DNA of 64,000 nucleotides from positions 36,558,077 through 36,622,076 of the forward strand of contig OX411557.1 of the NCBI GenBank assembly GCA_948146395.1, written 5' to 3'. The position numbers were made by a program, and so were the translations under genes. The DNA comes from Fragum whitleyi. Its lineage: Eukaryota > Mollusca > Bivalvia > Cardiida > Cardiidae. This document shows, in pieces, positions 56,501 to 59,500 of the stretch. How positions within the stretch are numbered: position 1 is the first letter of the stretch; the number at the start of each line of letters is the position of its first letter. A model generated the notes under the pieces. That model searched no databases. It was not told where the DNA came from and was given only the letters and a program-made list of their open reading frames with translations.

Positions 56501-59500
56501 ATGTGCGTTTGATAGAATTTAGATGTTTAAGAATGTTCGGATTTCTAGATGGGATATCTCACACAACACTGTTGAAATTCTACGATGTATATTACGATTA
56601 CAAACTACGATGTCTATTACGATTACAAACCTTAATGCTTACGAGCACACCTCAGGGCCCGAGGTAATAAAACATTTTGTTATGCTCAAAGGAGAATTGT
56701 CCCAAATTTAGAATTCAAATAAATGGGTTAACATATAAGATGATATTAATGATATATTTTGTTCATATATTTTTGTATTAGTATAACATAGGAATAGCGC
56801 CTTTAATCTCTAGTTGAATTGTCAAAGAATTATGAGTTGATTATGAGAAAAGTTTTATAACCTCGGGATCAGATACTGGACTGCTTAATGATACTTACAA
56901 CTCATGAAGTCGATATAATACGTGCCTGAAATAGACAGAAACTCAAGATTACATTTAGAGTAAATAACATTGTAAAATTGACACTCATTCCGATCATAAC
57001 ATTCTGAATCATTCACTTACATGTAGCGCTCCGTGTATTAATTCAAACATTCACTCAAATCGATCTAAACGCTCAGAAATCATTAGAAGACATTGGGAAA
57101 TCGTTCAAGTAGATCAACATTAAACTCATATATCAATTTTTTCTAAGATTTAATTGGATGGTGTGGATTTTACCATAGGGAATAACTCCCCACCATCATA
57201 TAGACCAATAATATAAAATTTGTTTATATTATTAGTCTATATGGTGGTGGGGGTTATTTCGGACGCCTATGGATCTTACAGCACCTAATTCGGCCGTGAA
57301 AGCTCACAACAGAAAATTGTGTATATTCTATTAAAGGGGGGTTATAGAAATCGATTATTGCGTCCGATTTGTTCGAAATCAACGATACTCTTTTATTGAC
57401 CTTTAATTTCACTCTTATCTACCACATCGCCCTCATTCAATAACATTTAAATTCATTCCAAAATCATTCACACTGTCAATTTCAAAATGTTCTTTACTGT
57501 ACCATTATTTTCTCTAGCAAACAGCAAACAGAGATATTTCATGTCTTCAGATGATGTAACAATGACGTCATGTAAATGAAGGTTTCTATGGTTTTGATAT
57601 AAAAAATAAGCAATTAAAAGCCGAGAATATTTTAAATGTTAGAAAAATTGAACTGCCACTCTATTTTCTTTGATAAATGCTGCTCCATAACTATTTTAGA
57701 ATAGAACAATTACAAAGCATTAACATTTCAATTTTAGACTCAGTTAAATAGGATAGTGCACCCGTAATGGTTCCGCAACATTTCGGAAGACATGATCGTT
57801 CACGGCGTTAACCGAGGTTTCCTAACATGGGCCAACACTGTGAAAGAACATGACTTCAAAACATTGCGGAACTACTACGGGTTCACTGGATTGTCAAACG
57901 AACATTTCGCAACAGATCTGTCATATTATATGTACATTTAGAAACATCATGAAATCGACAAGGTGGATAATTTTGGAATAAAATTGAATGAGTAAATTTT
58001 TAATGAAATTGGGATATCGTTTTTTTTTTTTTTTTTTTTAATGAATCGCTATGAATATATGTCTATTTATTCAGGAACAGAACAGACGCCTCCAAATTTA
58101 GAAAAAAATCAGTGAAAGCATGGACTTTTTTGGGAGTTTGAATGTAGGCCTTAATTTTCCTTACAGTAAATTTTCATCAAGCATTTCTTCTTTTTTTTCT
58201 TTTTCATTCATAACAAGTTTGCTTTTGTAGAATAAAAAATGCGAAAAGAAAGACAAAGGGGAGCGAACGAGATAGTTGCATGACCGTATGTTGATATTGA
58301 ACCAATCATCATCGGAATCAGCACTTCTAAATGGATGATAAAGTCCTGCGAATTATTGGTCAAATTTTTGCGTGCTCACGTCTTAATTTTTTTCTTTATT
58401 GCATTTTCTTTCTTTGATAAAAAATAAAACGCGAAAAGCTAAAAATATATATCGATGACTCGGCGTGAAATAGTTGTAACTCCCTATATGTTTATAGGGA
58501 GTTGCAACTGTTTCGCGCTGAGCTATCGATATGTAGTTTGTTTTTTTGCTTTAAAAAATATGAATGTCACCTCTATGCCACATGAGTACGAATGTACTGC
58601 CTTCATTAACTGTTTGTTACAAAGTCCTTACCGCAGTCAATATTGCTGATAAAATAGTCCGTTGTTGGATCCGTAATGTTGATGTTAATGCCGACCAAGA
58701 TAGCAGAAACGTTGCCGCCCACAGATGTCAATTCCGCAAGGCAGGTACTGGCCGCGGTTACATCGTAATTAGAAATCTGTAAGGCTATACAATCTAGCAA
58801 ATCGTACACATACCTGTGAAACAAAACAAAGTAAATAAATTATTGGTAATCAAGTTGAAAATTCAAGCTAATTGTGAAAGGGCGATTTGGAAGATTATCA
58901 TTATAATTTAATCATAATAATGATTTTCTCCATCGCCATTACATAACCAGCTAAATCTTTAACCTCATTAACATGAGTGACAATAATATGGAATCATTCC
59001 AAAATATCGCCTATACGACCAGTGTTAATGTCAATTCCAACCATCAAGGAATGTAAATTGCCAAATTCCTTTGTGATCTTGTATGCGAAAATGTTACAGT
59101 TCCATTGAAAGCTATTTGCGAACTAAAAGTGGAGTGCTTGTACATTTATCCTTTTTGTTGGAGCTCTTTTGGACCTCTTGTTACATTTCCACGTTGTATA
59201 AATGTACGGCTTCGGGACGTTATGAAATATGTGTTAATACAAATGCTCAGGCTTTACAAAGGACGCAGTGTAATGCGGGTTAATTAAAAGGCATTCGAGT
59301 CCGTTCAAGCCCGGCTTTTAATCTCAAAGATCTCCGACATTTGCCCAATAAATGAGTGCACCTCAAAGCTTCAGAACGCTCACGCTTCCAACTCGGGCTT
59401 TCAACTATGTTCCCCCCCCCCCCCCCCCCCCCACGCACACACACCCCTCTCAGCAGCAAATCTTAAATCTCTGTAAATGTTTGAGATAATTTACCCCTTA

